Counted from the stretch's first letter, positions 53,964 to 62,757 are shown. The stretch: 64,000 bases of DNA from Micropruina sp. (GCA_016716635.1 JADJVZ010000012.1:1-64000); one strand, 5' to 3'. Notes: generated by a model not told the origin, from the letters alone. A program made the numbers and translations.

Positions 53964-54934
53964 CGAAGGTCCCCCGTTCGTGCCTGCACTTGTTCGAGAC
54001 GAGCCTGCCACCACGCCGCCGTCGGCGCATCGGCCCGCCAGTCCGGACGCTCGTCCACGGTGACCTCACGCACCGGGAGCCGTCCAGCCACCGCCACGAG
54101 CGGGTTCGCTGACACGTCGCCGGCCAGTAACGGGACGGTGTTGAGCCCGCACGCGAACGGCAGCTCCGGCAGGGCGGCGGCCAGCGCCACCCCCATGCGG
54201 ATGCCGACGGACGTCTCCAGCGCGGACGACACCACCACCGGGAGCCCCAGCTGCTCGGCCAGGCGCAGGCAACGCCGGACGCCCCCGAGCGGCTGCACTT
54301 TGAGCACGGCGATGTCGGCGGCCTCAAGCTCGACCACCCGCTGCGGGTCTCCCGAGCGGCGAATGGACTCGTCTGCGGCGATCCGCAGGGCGTGGCCCCC
54401 GCGGGCCAGCCGACGCCGCAGGTCCGCGAGGTCCTCGGTGGTGGCGCAGGGTTGCTCGGCGTACTCCAGGGCTCCGACGCGATCGAGTTGCCGCAGGGCG
54501 ACCAGCGCCTCGTCGACCGTCCAGGCCCCGTTGGCGTCGATCCGCACCTGCCCCGAGGCGCCGAGCGCGTCCCGGACGGCCTCGACGCGGGCGAGATCGT
54601 CGGCGAGGGACTGGCCGCGTTCGGCGACCTTCACCTTGGCGGTGCGGCACCCGGAGGCGAGGGTGCGGGCGTGGGCGTCCGCGGCGCTCACCGCGGGGAT
54701 GGTGCAGTTGACCTCGACCGCGTCGCGGACGGGCGTCGGATAGCCCTCCTCCGCGGCTTCCAGGGCGGCGGCCCACCACCAGGCGGCCTCGCCGGCGTCG
54801 TACTCGGGGAACGGGGACCATTCCCCCCACCCGGCGGCGCCGTCGATCAGCACCCCCTGCCGGCGGGTCAGCCCCCGGAACCGGGTCGTGGTGGCGAGGT
54901 CGTAGACGACCATGCGGGGGAGGTGGACGATCAT
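53960..54934 (-). CDS. menC: o-Succinylbenzoate synthase
   Basis: 324 residues. Enolase-superfamily dehydratase that makes o-succinylbenzoate. Seen: the acid/base Lys in TAKVKVAERG, first metal ligand in QVRIDANGAWTVDEAL, second in EYAEQP, third in RIAADESI, and the second catalytic Lys in IAVLKVQPLGG. It sits between menA and menD on one strand, with ATGA overlap into menD, and so is part of the operon. Confidence 0.93.
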   Translation of the reverse strand: MIVHLPRMVVYDLATTTRFRGLTRRQGVLIDGAAGWGEWSPFPEYDAGEAAWWWAAALEAAEEGYPTPVRDAVEVNCTIPAVSAADAHARTLASGCRTAKVKVAERGQSLADDLARVEAVRDALGASGQVRIDANGAWTVDEALVALRQLDRVGALEYAEQPCATTEDLADLRRRLARGGHALRIAADESIRRSGDPQRVVELEAADIAVLKVQPLGGVRRCLRLAEQLGLPVVVSSALETSVGIRMGVALAAALPELPFACGLNTVPLLAGDVSANPLVAVAGRLPVREVTVDERPDWRADAPTAAWWQARLEQVQARTGDLR

Positions 54935-54950
54935 GCGAGCGAGGCGCCGG

Positions 54951-55856
54951 TCATCGGGCGACCCCGTAGACGATCGACGGGGTGCCCAGCATGAGGCCCA
55001 CGAACAACCCGAGCGCGCAGACTAGTTCGGCCTGGCCGATGCGCTTGAGGACGACGATCAGCTGAGGTCCGAGAGCGCCGGCGCGGACGGCGCGGACGAC
55101 GGGGATGAGCAGCGGCACCATCAGCAGCCCCAACAAGGCCCACCAGGTGGTGAGGGAGGCCACCCCCACGACACCCAGGATCGAGGCAGCGAGAATGCCG
55201 AGCAGGAGCGTACGGGTCGCGGGGTCACCGAGGCGGGCGGCGAGCGTCCGCTTACCGGCGACGCGGTCGCCGTTGATGTCGCGCAGGTTGTTGGCCACGA
55301 GAATGGCGCAGGCGAGCAGTCCGATCGTGGCGGCCGTCACCCATCCCGCCACTGGCACCCTGAGAGCTTGGGCGTAGATCGTCCCGCCCACCGCCATCAG
55401 CCCGAAGAAGACGAAGACGAACACCTCACCGAGCCCGAGGTAGCCGTAGGGGTGCTTCCCGCCGGTGTAGAACCAGGCTGACGCGATGGCGACGACACCC
55501 AGCCCGAGAAGCCACCACTGCTGGGTGAGCAGCACGAGGACGAGCCCGGCCACCGCCGCCACCCCAAAACTGGCGAAAGCCGCCAACTTCACCGAGCGGG
55601 GTTCGGCAACGCCCGAACCCACGAGCCGCAGCGGACCGACGCGCTCGGCGTCCGTGCCGCGGATGCCGTCGGAGTAGTCGTTGGCGTAGTTCACGCCCAC
55701 TTGCAGGGCGAGGGAGACCAGGAGGCAGAGCAGCGCGCGCACGGCGTCGGACGCTTGGATGAACGCCGCGATGCCCGTGCCGGCGAGCACTGGTGCAACG
55801 GCAGCCGGGAGGGTCCGCAGGCGGGCTCCCTCGATCCATTCGGCGGCGGTGGCCAC
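54951..55856 (-). CDS. menA: 1,4-Dihydroxy-2-naphthoate polyprenyltransferase
   Basis: 301 residues. Membrane prenyltransferase that attaches the isoprenoid tail. The first Asp-rich site is NYANDYSDGIRGTD (NxxxDxxxD); the second is LRDINGDRVAGKRTLA (DxxxD). About eight membrane helices, among them ALLCLLVSLALQVGVNY, FASFGVAAVAGLVLVLL, AATIGLLACAILVANNL and LLGILAASILGVVGVASL. It follows menE by three bases and precedes menC by 16 bases. Confidence 0.94.
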   Translation of the reverse strand: MATAAEWIEGARLRTLPAAVAPVLAGTGIAAFIQASDAVRALLCLLVSLALQVGVNYANDYSDGIRGTDAERVGPLRLVGSGVAEPRSVKLAAFASFGVAAVAGLVLVLLTQQWWLLGLGVVAIASAWFYTGGKHPYGYLGLGEVFVFVFFGLMAVGGTIYAQALRVPVAGWVTAATIGLLACAILVANNLRDINGDRVAGKRTLAARLGDPATRTLLLGILAASILGVVGVASLTTWWALLGLLMVPLLIPVVRAVRAGALGPQLIVVLKRIGQAELVCALGLFVGLMLGTPSIVYGVAR

Positions 55857-55859
55857 GGC

Positions 55860-56951
55860 TCAACCTTCCCGGGCGATCCGCACGGCCGCCCGGAGGTCGA
55901 TCTTGCCAGTCGCCGTCACGGGAAGCACCTCGACCGCGACGTGGGCACGCGGCAGAGCGGCGGAGGGCACGCGCCCGGTGAGGGCGCCGCGCAGGTCGTC
56001 CAGCGTGGGTCCCGCGGTGGCGACCGCCGCGATCCGGACGCCCCACCGCTCGTCCGGCACCGCCACCAGCAGCGGACCGCCGGCCTCCGGAGGCCCAAAG
56101 AGCTCCGCCGTGATCCGCCGCAGGTGCGCCAGATCGACGTTGGCGCCCCCGACGATCACCACGTCGTCCAGGCGTCCGAGCACGCGCAGCCGCCCGTCCT
56201 CAAACACCCCGCGGTCTTCGCTGCGGAAGCGTCCCCCCACCAGCACTTGGGCGGTCAATTCCGGGCGCAGCCGGTAGCCCACGAACAGCGTCGGCGAGGC
56301 GATGAGCAGGCGCCCGTCGGCGTCGGGGGTGACGTTCACGCCGTCCAACGGCACCCCGTCGTACACGCAGCCGCCGCTCGTCTCGGCCATGCCGTAGGTC
56401 GTCACCACCGAAATCCCGCGCCCGCGGGCGTCCGCGACGAGGGCGTCCGAGGCGGCCGCGCCTCCGACCAGCACCGCGTCGAACGCCGCCAGCCGGGCGA
56501 CGCACGCCGGATCGTCCAGGGCACGATGCAACTGCGCCGGGACGATCGAGAGGTAGTTGCGGCCAGGCGCCAGCGGCAGCGCGCTCAGGTCGGACGGCGC
56601 CTGGCGCGGCGTGGTTCCGGCGTGAACCGCGCGGACCATCGTCATCAGGCCCGCCACGTAGTGCAGGGGCAACGCGGACGTCCAGGTACCGGTGCCACCG
56701 AGGCGGGCGTGCGTGGCCGCGGCCGAGGCCAGCAGCGCGGCGCGGGTCAGCACCACTGCCTTCGGATCCCCAGTCGACCCCGAGGTGGCGACAATCGCGG
56801 CGGCGTCGGGATGGTCGAGGGGAATCTCGGGCCGAACGAGCGCCGCGACACGAGGCCCGTCCGGCCCCGCGGGAGCCACAGCAGCCCCGCCCGACAAGGC
56901 GTCCACAACCGCCAGCCAGAGGCCTTCGTCGTCCGCAATGGTGATGCCCAC
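55860..56951 (-). CDS. menE: o-Succinylbenzoate--CoA ligase (MenE-like)
   Basis: 363 residues. AMP-forming ligase that activates o-succinylbenzoate. It has the P-loop-like A3 motif IVATSGSTGDPKAVVLTRAAL, VLVGGAAASDAL, TYGMAETSGGCVYDG (A5), the hinge GRLDDVVIVGGANVDLAHL and a terminal VTATGKIDLRAA with the catalytic Lys. It is shorter than most family members because the N-terminal part is reduced, as in actinobacterial MenE. GTG 56951 follows TAGGGT by seven bases. Confidence 0.9.
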   Translation of the reverse strand: MGITIADDEGLWLAVVDALSGGAAVAPAGPDGPRVAALVRPEIPLDHPDAAAIVATSGSTGDPKAVVLTRAALLASAAATHARLGGTGTWTSALPLHYVAGLMTMVRAVHAGTTPRQAPSDLSALPLAPGRNYLSIVPAQLHRALDDPACVARLAAFDAVLVGGAAASDALVADARGRGISVVTTYGMAETSGGCVYDGVPLDGVNVTPDADGRLLIASPTLFVGYRLRPELTAQVLVGGRFRSEDRGVFEDGRLRVLGRLDDVVIVGGANVDLAHLRRITAELFGPPEAGGPLLVAVPDERWGVRIAAVATAGPTLDDLRGALTGRVPSAALPRAHVAVEVLPVTATGKIDLRAAVRIAREG

Positions 56952-56958
56952 GGGGCAA

Positions 56959-56997
56959 ACCCTACTGACCGGGCGATGAGGACCACAGCGGTAGACT
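56959..56997. promoter_or_regulatory. Divergent leaderless promoters of menE operon and PLDc_N gene
   Basis: Minus-strand TAGGGT (56959-56964), seven bases from the menE GTG; plus-strand TAGACT (56992-56997), six bases from GTG 57004. Confidence 0.5.
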
Positions 56998-57003
56998 GGG
57001 ACC

Positions 57004-57273
57004 GTGGCACGTGTGATCTTGGTGATCCTGTTGGCGCTGCTCGTGATCTACTGCCTCGTCGAGGTGGCCCAGGCCGACGCAGCCCGGGTTCGACTCATGC
57101 CCAAATGGTTGTGGGCCGCGGCCGTCATCTGTTTCCCGGGTATCGGCGGCGTCGCCTGGTTGATCTTTGGACGGCCGGTCGGGCCTGTGCATCCGACCAC
57201 CCCACCGCCCACCCCCCGCCCGAAGGGCCCGGACGACGATCCGGAGTTCCTGCGAAAGCTGGGCCGCAAGTGA
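57004..57273 (+). CDS. PLDc_N-domain membrane protein
   Basis: 89 residues from GTG 57004. Two hydrophobic segments (VILVILLALLVIYCLVEV; WLWAAAVICFPGIGGVAWLIFG) and the FPGIGGVAWLIFGRP motif of the phospholipase-D N-terminal (PLDc_N) family, ending in a charged proline-rich tail. Function unknown. It is divergent from the men operon, a neighbour relation common in actinobacteria. Its stop overlaps the next gene start in GTGA. Confidence 0.85.
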   Translation: MARVILVILLALLVIYCLVEVAQADAARVRLMPKWLWAAAVICFPGIGGVAWLIFGRPVGPVHPTTPPPTPRPKGPDDDPEFLRKLGRK

Positions 57274-57950
57274 GGACGGTCGCCGCCCTTGCCTCCTTCG
57301 TGTTGCTGGCGGGGTGCTCCTCGCAGGCCACACCCTCCGTCAGCCCCAGCGTCGTTTCCGCGACGCCCACCGTCACCCAGACCAGCGCGAGCGCGACACC
57401 GTCCTCACCGCACCCCTCCACCGGCGCGACCACGAAGCGGGCGACCGTGGCACCTCCCGCCACGGCAGCGCCCACAGCCTGGAAGCTGACGTTAAAGGGC
57501 CTTGGACCCATCGTCTTGGGCGACACCATGAAGGCCGCCGAAGCCACCGGGCTCGCCTCCTACGACCCCAAGGAGTGCACGCCCGAGGGACTGTGGGTGC
57601 TGCGCTCGACGACCGGCCCGACCCTCAACGCGGGCGTAGTGCTCGCCACCCCCGAGCAATACGCCAAGATCGCGGCGATTCAGGTCGACGATCCGGCCAT
57701 CCTCACCGACGACGGCCTGCGCGTCGGCTCCACGAAGGCCCAGCTCATCGCGGCCTGGGGGGCGGCCTCGCACCGCACGGCGTCCGACACCGTGCAGGCC
57801 GAGGTCTACGCGAAGGGCGGCGAGGGCGGTTACCTGATCGCCGAGATCCCCAAAGGCGGCAGCAGCATCGGACTGTTCACCTTGGTGCCGGAAGCGACGA
57901 TGATCCAGTCGTACTTCGCGATGGACAACATCTACTGCTTTGGCGACTAG
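57270..57950 (+). CDS. Putative lipoprotein
   Basis: 226 residues from GTG 57270, coupled to the previous gene by GTGA. Lipoprotein signal VRTVAALASFVLLAGC with lipobox LAGC, then a serine/threonine-rich linker of about 45 residues, and a C-terminal domain with LTLKGLGPIVLGDTMKAAEATGL and LRVGSTKAQLIAAWG, repeated features of small beta-rich surface domains. No function assigned. Confidence 0.75.
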   Translation: MRTVAALASFVLLAGCSSQATPSVSPSVVSATPTVTQTSASATPSSPHPSTGATTKRATVAPPATAAPTAWKLTLKGLGPIVLGDTMKAAEATGLASYDPKECTPEGLWVLRSTTGPTLNAGVVLATPEQYAKIAAIQVDDPAILTDDGLRVGSTKAQLIAAWGAASHRTASDTVQAEVYAKGGEGGYLIAEIPKGGSSIGLFTLVPEATMIQSYFAMDNIYCFGD

Positions 57951-57965
57951 GCCATCATGGGTCCC

Positions 57966-58406
57966 ATGACTTCCGCTGTGCCCTCCTGGGACGACTACTT
58001 TCTCGGCATTGCGACTGCTGTCGCCACCCGTGCCAAGTGCACCCGCCGCCGCGTCGGTGCCGTGCTCGTCATGGATCGTCGGATCATCGCCACGGGCTAC
58101 AACGGCGCCGCCCCCGGTGAGCCCGACTGCCTCGAGGGCGCCTGCCCGCGCGGACAACTGTCCTACGACGAGGTGCCGGGACTCGGCGACTACGACCGTC
58201 CGGGAACGCCAGGGTTCTGCATCGCGATCCACGCCGAAGTGAACGCGCTGCTGTTCGCGACGCGCGACACCAAGGGCGCCACGGCTTACATCACCGATCC
58301 CCCGTGCCCGGGCTGCCGCAAGGCCCTCGCCGCCGCGGGCATCATCCGCGCCGTGTGGCCCGACGGCGAGCACGACGCCGCGTCCCTTGTCGACTGGACC
58401 CGTTGA
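57966..58406 (+). CDS. dCMP deaminase-like cytidine deaminase
   Basis: 146 residues from ATG 57966; ATG 57957 would add three. Zinc-dependent deaminase: CTRRRVGAVLVMDRRIIATGYNG at the start, zinc His and catalytic Glu in IHAEVNALLFA, zinc cysteines in PPCPGCRKAL, and the nucleotide-loop region YDEVPGLGDYDRPGTPG. It fits deoxycytidylate deaminase (ComEB type), which supplies dUMP for thymidylate synthesis. Confidence 0.88.
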   Translation: MTSAVPSWDDYFLGIATAVATRAKCTRRRVGAVLVMDRRIIATGYNGAAPGEPDCLEGACPRGQLSYDEVPGLGDYDRPGTPGFCIAIHAEVNALLFATRDTKGATAYITDPPCPGCRKALAAAGIIRAVWPDGEHDAASLVDWTR

Positions 58407-58601
58407 GCTAGGCGACAAGATCATCGCCCTCAGGGCGGCAGCCCACCAGCCCGCCGTTTGAGTTGGGGCGAGGTCGGAGCGCTGGTGGGCCCGCAAACGA
58501 TACCTTTCCGCGACCCCAAACATCACTCCTCACGCAGCCCGGCTTGGTGCCCCGGCCGGACGTTCGGCGTCCGGAGGGCGTTTGGTGGCAGGCTGGCCTG
58601 C

Positions 58602-59186
58602 ATGGACGAGCGCACACTGCCCTGGGACGCCGGACGCTGGACCAACCCGCCCGTCAGGGCGGAGGCGCAAGGCACCGACCTGCTCATCGAGCCCGCCGAG
58701 GGTAGCGATCTGTGGCGGGTGACGTCGTACGGGTTCGTCCACGACGACGCCCCCGGTTTGCTGGCTGACCTGGGCGACGGCGAGGCGATGGAGGTCTCGT
58801 TCGTGCTGGGCGGCTCCGAGCAGTTCGACCAGGCGGGCGTCCTGTTGCGGGCGGACGCCGAGCATTGGATCAAGGCGGGCGTCGAGTTCGCCGACGGTCG
58901 GCTCTGGCTCGGCGCGGTCGTGACGAGCGGCGTCTCGGACTGGTCGACGGGCCAGGTGGACGAGTGGGCCGGACGCGAGATCACCCTCCGGCTGAGCCGC
59001 GCGGGGGATGCCGTGACCGTTCGCGCGCGGTGCGGCGACGAGCCCTGGCGGCTGGTGCGCCTGGCGCCGATCGACCCGGCGCTGGCCTGGCGGGCGGGGC
59101 CGTTCTGCGCGTCGCCGACCCGCGCTGGATTAAGTGTGCGGTTCACCGCCTGGCGGCAGGGCCCGGCGGACGCCGCACTGCACTGA
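58602..59186 (+). CDS. DUF1349-family protein
   Basis: 194 residues from ATG 58602. Concanavalin-like beta sandwich of the DUF1349 family (often annotated as regulation-of-enolase-type): LIEPAEGSDLWRVTSYGFVHDDAPG, QFDQAGVLLRADAEHWIKAGVEFADGR, ITLRLSRAGDAVTVRARCGD and LAWRAGPFCASPTRAGLSV. No metabolic role is established. The 195 bases before it show no gene or promoter I can name. Confidence 0.82.
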   Translation: MDERTLPWDAGRWTNPPVRAEAQGTDLLIEPAEGSDLWRVTSYGFVHDDAPGLLADLGDGEAMEVSFVLGGSEQFDQAGVLLRADAEHWIKAGVEFADGRLWLGAVVTSGVSDWSTGQVDEWAGREITLRLSRAGDAVTVRARCGDEPWRLVRLAPIDPALAWRAGPFCASPTRAGLSVRFTAWRQGPADAALH

Positions 59187-59204
59187 TCTGCCGCGCAGCC
59201 GTTG

Positions 59205-59687
59205 TCACGTGCGCCGCGGGGTCACCCAGAGGTGGATGGTGCCTTCGATGACGACCGTCCCGTCGGCCAGGGTGCCGCGCACCCGGACGGGTAACGCCGG
59301 ATCACCGGAGGTCCACTGCTCGGGATCGGTGTCGGCCACGCACACGACGTCGCCGGACGCTTTGGCGGTGTAGCGGACGTCCATGCCCTTCGGGATCCAG
59401 CGCAGCTCCGGCGGGCAGGTGACCTCGGCCATCACGCCCATCGCCGCCTCCAGGCCGTTGCAGAGCGCGATGGCGTGCAGCGTGCCGAGGTGGTTCTTGA
59501 CCGAGCGGCGCAGCCGGATACGCACCTCGGCGTGGTTCGGACGTACGTGCGCGAACTCCGGCCGAATCGTCGCGAAGTAGGGCGCCTTCTGCGCGAAGAG
59601 CGTCGAGAACACCCGGCGCCCGAGGGCCGAACCCCCGAGCCGCTGCCACAGGGCCCAGGCGTCCACCGGCTTAGCTTTGGTAGTCAT
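59205..59687 (-). CDS. DUF4442/PaaI-like hotdog thioesterase
   Basis: 160 residues. Hotdog fold: RVFSTLFAQKAPYFATIRPEFAHVRPNHAEVRIRL is the N-terminal strand region; NHLGTLHAIALCNGLEAAMG is the central helix with the family His. Predicted acyl-CoA thioesterase; substrate unknown. The first 17 bases overlap the end of the binding-protein gene, so it is probably transcribed with the riboflavin-type transporter genes. Confidence 0.82.
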   Translation of the reverse strand: MTTKAKPVDAWALWQRLGGSALGRRVFSTLFAQKAPYFATIRPEFAHVRPNHAEVRIRLRRSVKNHLGTLHAIALCNGLEAAMGVMAEVTCPPELRWIPKGMDVRYTAKASGDVVCVADTDPEQWTSGDPALPVRVRGTLADGTVVIEGTIHLWVTPRRT

Positions 59688-60681
59688 TGGTCATCGCTGC
59701 GGTCGGATCGACGGCCGTCGCGATCAGGCCCTTGTCTTTCATGAACGTGGCCATGGCGGCCCATTGCACGGCGTCGAGCTTTCCGGACGCCTTGCCGCTC
59801 ACCACCGGGATGAGTTTCACCGAGGCTTGCACCTTCGCCAGGGCATCCGCTTTGGCGGCGTCGGTGGTGAGGGTGGCCACGCGTGAGACCGAGGCCGTCA
59901 CCGCGCCAGCCGGGTCATCGACGGCCGCCTGGAGGCCGCCGGTGAGGCCCGTGGCGACAGCCTTCACGATCGCGGGGTGCGCCTTCGCGTACGCCGTCGT
60001 GGTGATCAGGCTGATGCTCACCAACGGCGGATTGTCGGCGACGGCGAGCGTCCGAACGGGCACCCCGGCCCGGTTGAGGGCGACGGCCTCGCTGTTCGTG
60101 AAGCCCATGACGGCGTCCACCTTGTCGGCGGCGATGGCGGCCTGCGCGGTGTAGCCGATCTCTTGGATGGTGACGTCCGCCTCGGTCAGGTCGGCGGTCT
60201 TGAGCGCCAACTGCAGGGCGTACCAGGTCTCACCGTAGCGGCCCGGAACGCCGATCTTCTTGCCCTTGAGGTCGGCCAAGGTCTTGATGGTCGAGCTGTC
60301 CTTGACAATCACCGCGACCGGGTAGGTGCCGTAGTAGGCCGACACCGCCTGCAGATCGGCACCGCCAGCGCGGGCCTGCATCATCTCGTCCCCACCGGCC
60401 ACGACGAAGTTCTCGTCCCCCGCCAACAATGCCGTGAACAAAGACTCCGAGGAGCCATGGTGCCGCAGGGTCACGGTGGCGCCCGCCGCGGTGAATAGTC
60501 CCTTGTCAACGGCCAGGTAGGCCGGGCTGAACTGGACGTCCGGAATGTAGGACAACCCCACGATGGTGGCCGGGGCGCCGGTGGTGGAGGTCGACGCCGA
60601 GGTGGTGCTGGCACCGGGCGTGCAGCCCGCCAGCAGCAGCGCCGCAGCGCCCGCGAGTCCGAGAAGGGACCTTCTGTTCAT
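59671..60681 (-). CDS. ABC substrate-binding lipoprotein, riboflavin-type (RibY-like)
   Basis: 336 residues, start ATG 60681. Lipoprotein signal with LLAGC. NMT1/THI5-like fold: IVGLSYIPDVQFSPAYLAVDKGLF, VTLRHHGSSESLFTALLAGDENFVVAGGDEMMQA and ADKVDAVMGFTNSEAVAL. The sequence family also includes thiamine-precursor and sulfonate binders. The FMN riboswitch before the permease gene points to riboflavin as the ligand (RibXY type). It lies 32 bases after the permease gene and shares its transcript. Confidence 0.78.
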   Translation of the reverse strand: MNRRSLLGLAGAAALLLAGCTPGASTTSASTSTTGAPATIVGLSYIPDVQFSPAYLAVDKGLFTAAGATVTLRHHGSSESLFTALLAGDENFVVAGGDEMMQARAGGADLQAVSAYYGTYPVAVIVKDSSTIKTLADLKGKKIGVPGRYGETWYALQLALKTADLTEADVTIQEIGYTAQAAIAADKVDAVMGFTNSEAVALNRAGVPVRTLAVADNPPLVSISLITTTAYAKAHPAIVKAVATGLTGGLQAAVDDPAGAVTASVSRVATLTTDAAKADALAKVQASVKLIPVVSGKASGKLDAVQWAAMATFMKDKGLIATAVDPTAAMTNDYQS

Positions 60682-60713
60682 GATGTTCTTTCTGAGAGGC
60701 AAGTTGGGGAGCT

Positions 60714-61484
60714 CTAGGGACGGACGGGGGTGTCGACGAGGCTGAGGCGCCTTTCGGCCAACTGGATGAGGCTGTAGATCGCGGCGGCGATGGAACACAA
60801 GATGATGAGGGTGGCGAACATCCCGGCGGTGTCGGCTGCTTCGCGTTCGAGGGTGAGGATCGTTCCCATACCGTTTCCGCCCATCACCATTTCGCCCACG
60901 ACGGCGCCGGTGATCGACAAGGTGAACCCGTTGCGCAGGCCGGACAGGATGTGCGGCAGCGCGAGCGGGGCCTCGATGTGCGCCAACCGCGCCCAGCGTC
61001 CGGCACCGTCCACCCGGGCCGCATCGATCACCGAACTATCGATGTGAGCCAGCCCGACGACGGCGGGGATCAGGATCGGGAAGAACACCATGAGGGCACA
61101 CAGCACCATGACGGGCAGTTGGCCGTAGCCGATCCACACGACGAGCAAGGGGGCCAGGGCGATGGCGGGGATGGCCTGTGTGGCGCCCAGGAACGGACGC
61201 ACAGCCGCCTCCCACCAGCGCGAGAGGTGGGTCGCGATCGCCAAGGGCACCGCGACCGCCGCGCCGAGGAGGCACCCGCCCAACGCCTCGACGAGCGTGA
61301 CACCGAGGTAGGGCCAAATCGTGGGACCGGACAGGTCGGCTCCCAGCCGCGAGACCACCGTGCCGGGGGACGGCAACAACAGTTCGGGGATCCCCGAGAA
61401 CCGGGCGGTGAGCCACCACCCGGCGAGCAACACGGTCGCCAACACCAAGGGTGCGACAACGTCGCGTGTGCTGAGCTTGCGCAT
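60714..61484 (-). CDS. ABC transporter permease, riboflavin-type (RibX-like)
   Basis: 256 residues, start ATG 61484. About six membrane helices (VVAPLVLATVLLAGWWLTA, VEALGGCLLGAAVAVPLAIA, PAIALAPLLVVWIGYG, VMVLCALMVFFPILIPAVVG) and the ABC-coupling EAA loop, here IDAARVDGAGRWARLAHIEAPLALPHI. It acts with the RibY-like binding protein. No ATPase gene is present in this operon; the ATPase must be elsewhere. Located 70 bases after the FMN riboswitch aptamer. Confidence 0.8.
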   Translation of the reverse strand: MRKLSTRDVVAPLVLATVLLAGWWLTARFSGIPELLLPSPGTVVSRLGADLSGPTIWPYLGVTLVEALGGCLLGAAVAVPLAIATHLSRWWEAAVRPFLGATQAIPAIALAPLLVVWIGYGQLPVMVLCALMVFFPILIPAVVGLAHIDSSVIDAARVDGAGRWARLAHIEAPLALPHILSGLRNGFTLSITGAVVGEMVMGGNGMGTILTLEREAADTAGMFATLIILCSIAAAIYSLIQLAERRLSLVDTPVRP

Positions 61485-61559
61485 TCGTCCTTCCGGTCGC
61501 GAGCGCGTCCGGGGATGGCGGTATGGCACCGCGAGGGCGTACGCGCAAGCGTCCGCCCC

Positions 61560-61690
61560 GTGCTACCTCCCATCCGGACTTTAACCGTCGGTCCCGGAGT
61601 TTCACCGGATCAACCGTCCCCCACCAACAAGGCGGGTCGCGGGTCGTGGACTATCACCACCGGTTCGGACTTTCACCGACCCCGGAGCAC
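61560..61690 (-). promoter_or_regulatory. FMN riboswitch (RFN element)
   Basis: On the minus strand, conserved parts follow in order: GGTCGGTGAAAGTCC, GGTGGTGATAGTCC, then CCGGTGAAACTCCGGGACCG and CGGTTAAAGTCCGGATGGGA. The outer P1 helix forms between GTGCT (61686-61690 read in reverse) and AGCAC (61560-61564 read in reverse). This matches the RFN consensus closely. It precedes a permease and a binding-protein gene, so it should lower their expression when FMN is plentiful. Confidence 0.93.
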
Positions 61691-61730
61691 GTTCGCCCAC
61701 GAGCATACCCGGCGACAATATGATCCCCGT

Positions 61731-62747
61731 ATGAAGCTTCAGCCACTGCGTGCAATTGCACCCAGGTGGTGGTCCAACGCTTCGCTTCGCCACCTCGCCA
61801 TGTGGGCGGGAGTACTCACCGTCATCACGGTCAGCGGCAGTGTCGGCTACATGCTCATCGAGCACTGGAACTGGTTCGACGCGCTCTACATGACGGTCAT
61901 CACCATCAGCACGACGGGCTTCAAAGAAGTCCATCCAATGAGCCGCTGGGGCGAAGCCTTCACCATGATGCTGTCGCTCTCCGGCGTCTTCTTGATCTTC
62001 GGCACCGTCGGCCTGGTGGCCGAGGCGGTTATGACTGACGCGCGCAGCGGAAGAAGGGAGGCCCGCAAGATGGCCAAAGATGTGGCATCGCTCCGGGATC
62101 ACGTCATCGTGTGCGGCTACGGCCGCGTGGGCACCCACGTGATCCGGGAGTTGGACCGCGACGGCAAAGACCTCGTCGTGGTGGACGTCCGGTCGGACTC
62201 GCTGCGCCGAGCGTTGGACGACGGGCACCTCATCGTCCCGGGCGACGGCACCTCCGATGAGGTGTTGAAGAAGGCCGGGGTCGAGCGGGCTAGCGTGCTG
62301 ATCACCTGCATCGACTCCGATGCCGAGAACGTCTACGTCACGCTGACCGCGCGCTCGCTGAACCCGAAGCTGTTCATCGTCGGTCGCGCGGGCAACAAAG
62401 AAGTGGCCGCCAAGCTCATGCACGCAGGGGCCGATCGGGCCGTGTCGCCGTACACGATGGCCGGGCGCCGCATGGTGGAACTGGCACTGCGCCCCGGCGT
62501 CGTGGAATTCATCGATGCCGCCCTGTCACGCGGGCAACTCGAGTTCACCATGGAAGAACTGGAAGTCGTCGCCAACCTGGCCGGCCGGACGGTCGGCGAA
62601 CTCCGCGCGCGCGGCATCTTCACGATGGCGATCCAAGACTCCCCGGGGCATTACGAGCCGACACCACCCGACGACCGGGTGCTGCTGCTCGGGGAGAACC
62701 TGCTGGTGTCCGGGTCGTCCGAGATCATTCACGGCCTGGAGTCGTAG
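61731..62747 (+). CDS. Potassium channel with TrkA-N (RCK) domain
   Basis: 338 residues, ATG 61731 six bases after TATGAT. Two membrane helices (HLAMWAGVLTVITVSGSVGYMLI; MMLSLSGVFLIFGTVGLVAEAV) around a pore loop, MTVITISTTGFKEVHPMS. The filter TTGF replaces the usual T(V/I)GYG, as in a subset of bacterial channels. The NAD-binding TrkA-N domain follows (VIVCGYGRVGTHVIREL, with VIVCGYGRVG as the Rossmann loop) and a TrkA-C-like end (LEFTMEELEVVANLAGRTVGEL). Regulated K+ or cation flux at the membrane. Confidence 0.88.
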   Translation: MKLQPLRAIAPRWWSNASLRHLAMWAGVLTVITVSGSVGYMLIEHWNWFDALYMTVITISTTGFKEVHPMSRWGEAFTMMLSLSGVFLIFGTVGLVAEAVMTDARSGRREARKMAKDVASLRDHVIVCGYGRVGTHVIRELDRDGKDLVVVDVRSDSLRRALDDGHLIVPGDGTSDEVLKKAGVERASVLITCIDSDAENVYVTLTARSLNPKLFIVGRAGNKEVAAKLMHAGADRAVSPYTMAGRRMVELALRPGVVEFIDAALSRGQLEFTMEELEVVANLAGRTVGELRARGIFTMAIQDSPGHYEPTPPDDRVLLLGENLLVSGSSEIIHGLES

Positions 62748-62757
62748 GGACCGCCCG

